DNA from: Alteromonas sp. KC3
Lineage (GTDB): Bacteria > Pseudomonadota > Gammaproteobacteria > Enterobacterales > Alteromonadaceae
Assembly: GCF_016756315.1 (NCBI RefSeq)
Contig: NZ_AP024235.1
Span: forward strand, 2,604,001 to 2,668,000
DNA length: 64,000 bases
Direction: 5' to 3'
Position numbers and translations under genes: made by a program. Under the pieces are notes generated by a model. The model saw nothing but the letters and a program-made list of their open reading frames with translations, made no database searches and was not told the DNA's origin. This document shows, one piece after another, positions 63,301 to 64,000 of the stretch; the first letter of the stretch is position 1; each line of letters begins with the position of its first letter.

Positions 63301-64000
63301 CTGAGCCTTCCCCTATATAACTTAAAGGAGAGTCACTCGTTAAGTATTGCTTTGACTTGCCAGTAGCGAAGTCGTAGTGATTTAAACCGTTGGAGGTACC
63401 AATCCACAATTTATTTGGCTCAGTTTCCGCAAACGCCCAAGTAACGTGACTGGTTAGCAATTGCTCTTTTGCATGACGCTCATTTTGAATAGTAAAAATA
63501 TCTGCGCTTTTTACGCCAAAGTAGAGCGCGCCAGCATAGATAGAACTCAACCAAATATTACCTGTCTCGTCTTTTGCGATCGACGTAATCTTTTTATCTG
63601 AAATAGATGTTGAACCATTGTGTGGCTCTAAAATATGAACTTGCTCCCATCCACTCGCTGTCTTGGTAAGTGAATATAGCCCCCTGTTAGTCCCAAGCCA
63701 AAAGCTGTCGTCTTTAGCTTGCTCCATCGTCCACACGTTCAGCTGATCGATAACGAGTTCAAATGCGTTGTTTTGACCTTCATTAATTTGCTCAAGCAAT
63801 GCTTTTTTATCAGCCACAAACACGTTTTCAACGGTAGTAAGCCACACGCGCTCACTGCTATCTAACATCAGAAATTTAGCGTTTTCATTATCCAATGTTG
63901 GGGAAATACCATTGAGATATTCTACTGGTACTAAGGTTAAATCTGGATTGGTTAAGTCGTTACTAAATAGTCCCGTTGTAGTAGCAACTAACAATGTATT
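60383..64000 (-). CDS. Periplasmic propeller-GGDEF-EAL protein, partial (N-terminus cut by window edge)
   Basis: Translation continues to the right edge, so the N-terminus is missing; about 1205 residues are seen. The first 540 or so are two-component-regulator-type propeller repeats (WLGTNRGLYSL, LWIGTSNGLNHYDFATG, NIWFSSHKGLHKYDPATG). A Y_Y_Y-like domain follows at about 540-610, then a membrane segment (PLAYGIYTALLVGLFVAYLL), a PAS domain (QTRDWVLIFDAEKRLVAANPAFEQVFGFN), GGDEF with an intact GGDEF site (LARLGGDEFVIVIEE) and EAL. The EAL motif reads VELLLRG, so Ala is Leu, while DDFGTGYSSL is intact. It is a sensor turning over cyclic-di-GMP in the cytoplasm. Confidence 0.93.
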   Translation of the reverse strand, partial: NTLLVATTTGLFSNDLTNPDLTLVPVEYLNGISPTLDNENAKFLMLDSSERVWLTTVENVFVADKKALLEQINEGQNNAFELVIDQLNVWTMEQAKDDSFWLGTNRGLYSLTKTASGWEQVHILEPHNGSTSISDKKITSIAKDETGNIWLSSIYAGALYFGVKSADIFTIQNERHAKEQLLTSHVTWAFAETEPNKLWIGTSNGLNHYDFATGKSKQYLTSDSPLSYIGEGSVERIIPTTDDKLFLQTYDGIRLFDPSTGESQRPQVLSGGEEEVFDAYSAGTTLASDGTLYFVGNEDFLAYDTALKSLRDMELDPRVFDINFTQGFLGESVYHGGRLFLSTEGGLWLIDPNTSSHELVYRFPESQRGRDRSISSWVIDDTGVLWLAYNSVGLVGLDVDTFEPLYNLNDSNLLLSNIVYGLQKDDGGNIWFSSHKGLHKYDPATGQIKNFIYGRELSVSEFNQGASLKLNDGRLAYGSTSGVVVFSPAQLESIEASRGLINKQTAITQVSVDNRELRQPLLNLNGHHFDLEHEDFGLTIHFSSLAMSGIGKVKYYYKLLKDQRIVTEGITEDAKITFANIEPGDYVFSVSPTPGSFDFTVLPAEISVSMPYAPLRSPLAYGIYTALLVGLFVAYLLSRQRQLFRLHKAQHQATLFSDAFRQTRDWVLIFDAEKRLVAANPAFEQVFGFNKKEPLPKQLAKLYLRYPTLNRQLSAKLPDLQGGDFWKDEGVIDGADGKRYDVLIDITAVSGESNVPEHYLIVISDITEQKNAERKLLKIATYDSLTGLVNRTLLLDRLEHAIALARHHEHRVAVMFVDLDRFKGINDSLGHDYGDKLLRIVANRMRNLVADSGTVARLGGDEFVIVIEEVTNEDDLSSFVGQIIESVETPISLAEEVLRVSCSIGVAFYPDDASEPAELIKQADVAMYTAKKDALSGFTYFTRDMNERAKTRLQLENKVKRAYSDDTFYNHYQPIVDARTNKTVGVELLLRGRLDDEPLFPDQFIPVLEELKYIIEVTRKAMRRAASDLSQWYSSGFDGYVSINLSAMHFKTEFDLNSVFGLLQEFDLPKEAFRFEITEGVLMDDTDNALRQIQRFVDEGFILALDDFGTGYSSLSYLKRYPLSVLKIDKSFVNEMAPGNANEALVATTISLASSLNMSCVAEGVESKDQVEALLRKDCYFHQGYFYAKPCSAEDVTPLLFKQWT

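Noticed and set aside
1..64000. Prophage, insertion sequences, CRISPR, integron, tRNA or rRNA
   Set aside because: No integrase, transposase, repeat-spacer array, attachment-type repeats or tRNA-like sequence were seen on either strand.

Overview
The window is ordinary, densely packed chromosome from a marine gammaproteobacterium of the Alteromonas type. The inference rests on gene content and codon style: GC in the mid-40s, DUF3718-like secreted proteins, a HemN of E. coli length, the all-alpha dUTPase, a plasmid-free recC-recB-recD locus, TonB receptor plus beta-oxidation clusters, and a propeller-GGDEF-EAL protein. No rRNA, tRNA, insertion sequence, prophage or CRISPR array was seen. About fifty-one genes are supported, two of them cut by the window edges.

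Layout. 1-3.2 kb: a CadC/ToxR-like regulator (cut at the left edge), then two nearly identical small secreted proteins in tandem, each ending in paired 3' hairpins, with a GFA-family gene between them. 3.2-9.4 kb: an alpha/beta hydrolase and a beta-oxidation operon (hydratase/dehydrogenase, thiolase, acyl-CoA dehydrogenase). 9.7-15.4 kb: haloalkane-dehalogenase-like gene plus SDR, a small secreted protein, a soluble four-PAS chemoreceptor and a secreted alpha-amylase. 15.5-22.4 kb: an operon with quinone oxidoreductase, a sugar-kinase-fold phosphotransferase, an acyl-CoA dehydrogenase and a histidine phosphatase (the split equivalent of ACAD10/11), divergent from a TonB receptor. 22.4-31.9 kb: molybdenum region with xdhC, then the translationally coupled operon moaB-moaC-moaD-moaE-modA-modB-modC, a divergent moeB-like gene, and hemN behind an FNR-like box.

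32-38.7 kb: an aspartoacylase-family gene, a large HExxH metalloprotease, a YdcH-like protein, an aminotransferase and a saccharopine-dehydrogenase-like oxidoreductase. 38.7-42.8 kb: nitric oxide defence, with norR divergent from a small membrane protein and hmp; the gap holds a sigma-54-like promoter and three GT-N7-AC sites. 42.8-47.9 kb: GNAT, VOC and LysE-family genes, a MocR-type regulator with repeated operator sequences, and two unknown genes. 47.9-57.3 kb: recC-recB-recD. 57.3-64 kb: an intergenic region with three hairpins ending in an intrinsic terminator pointing toward recC, then a dUTPase, an acyl-CoA synthetase and the large diguanylate cyclase/phosphodiesterase that runs off the right edge.

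The main themes are fatty-acid and acyl-CoA catabolism (about ten genes in three clusters), molybdenum cofactor supply, NO and low-oxygen response, and DNA repair. The best candidates for something undescribed are the recC-upstream structured RNA, the NorR-type control of a small membrane protein with hmp, and the split kinase plus dehydrogenase pair.
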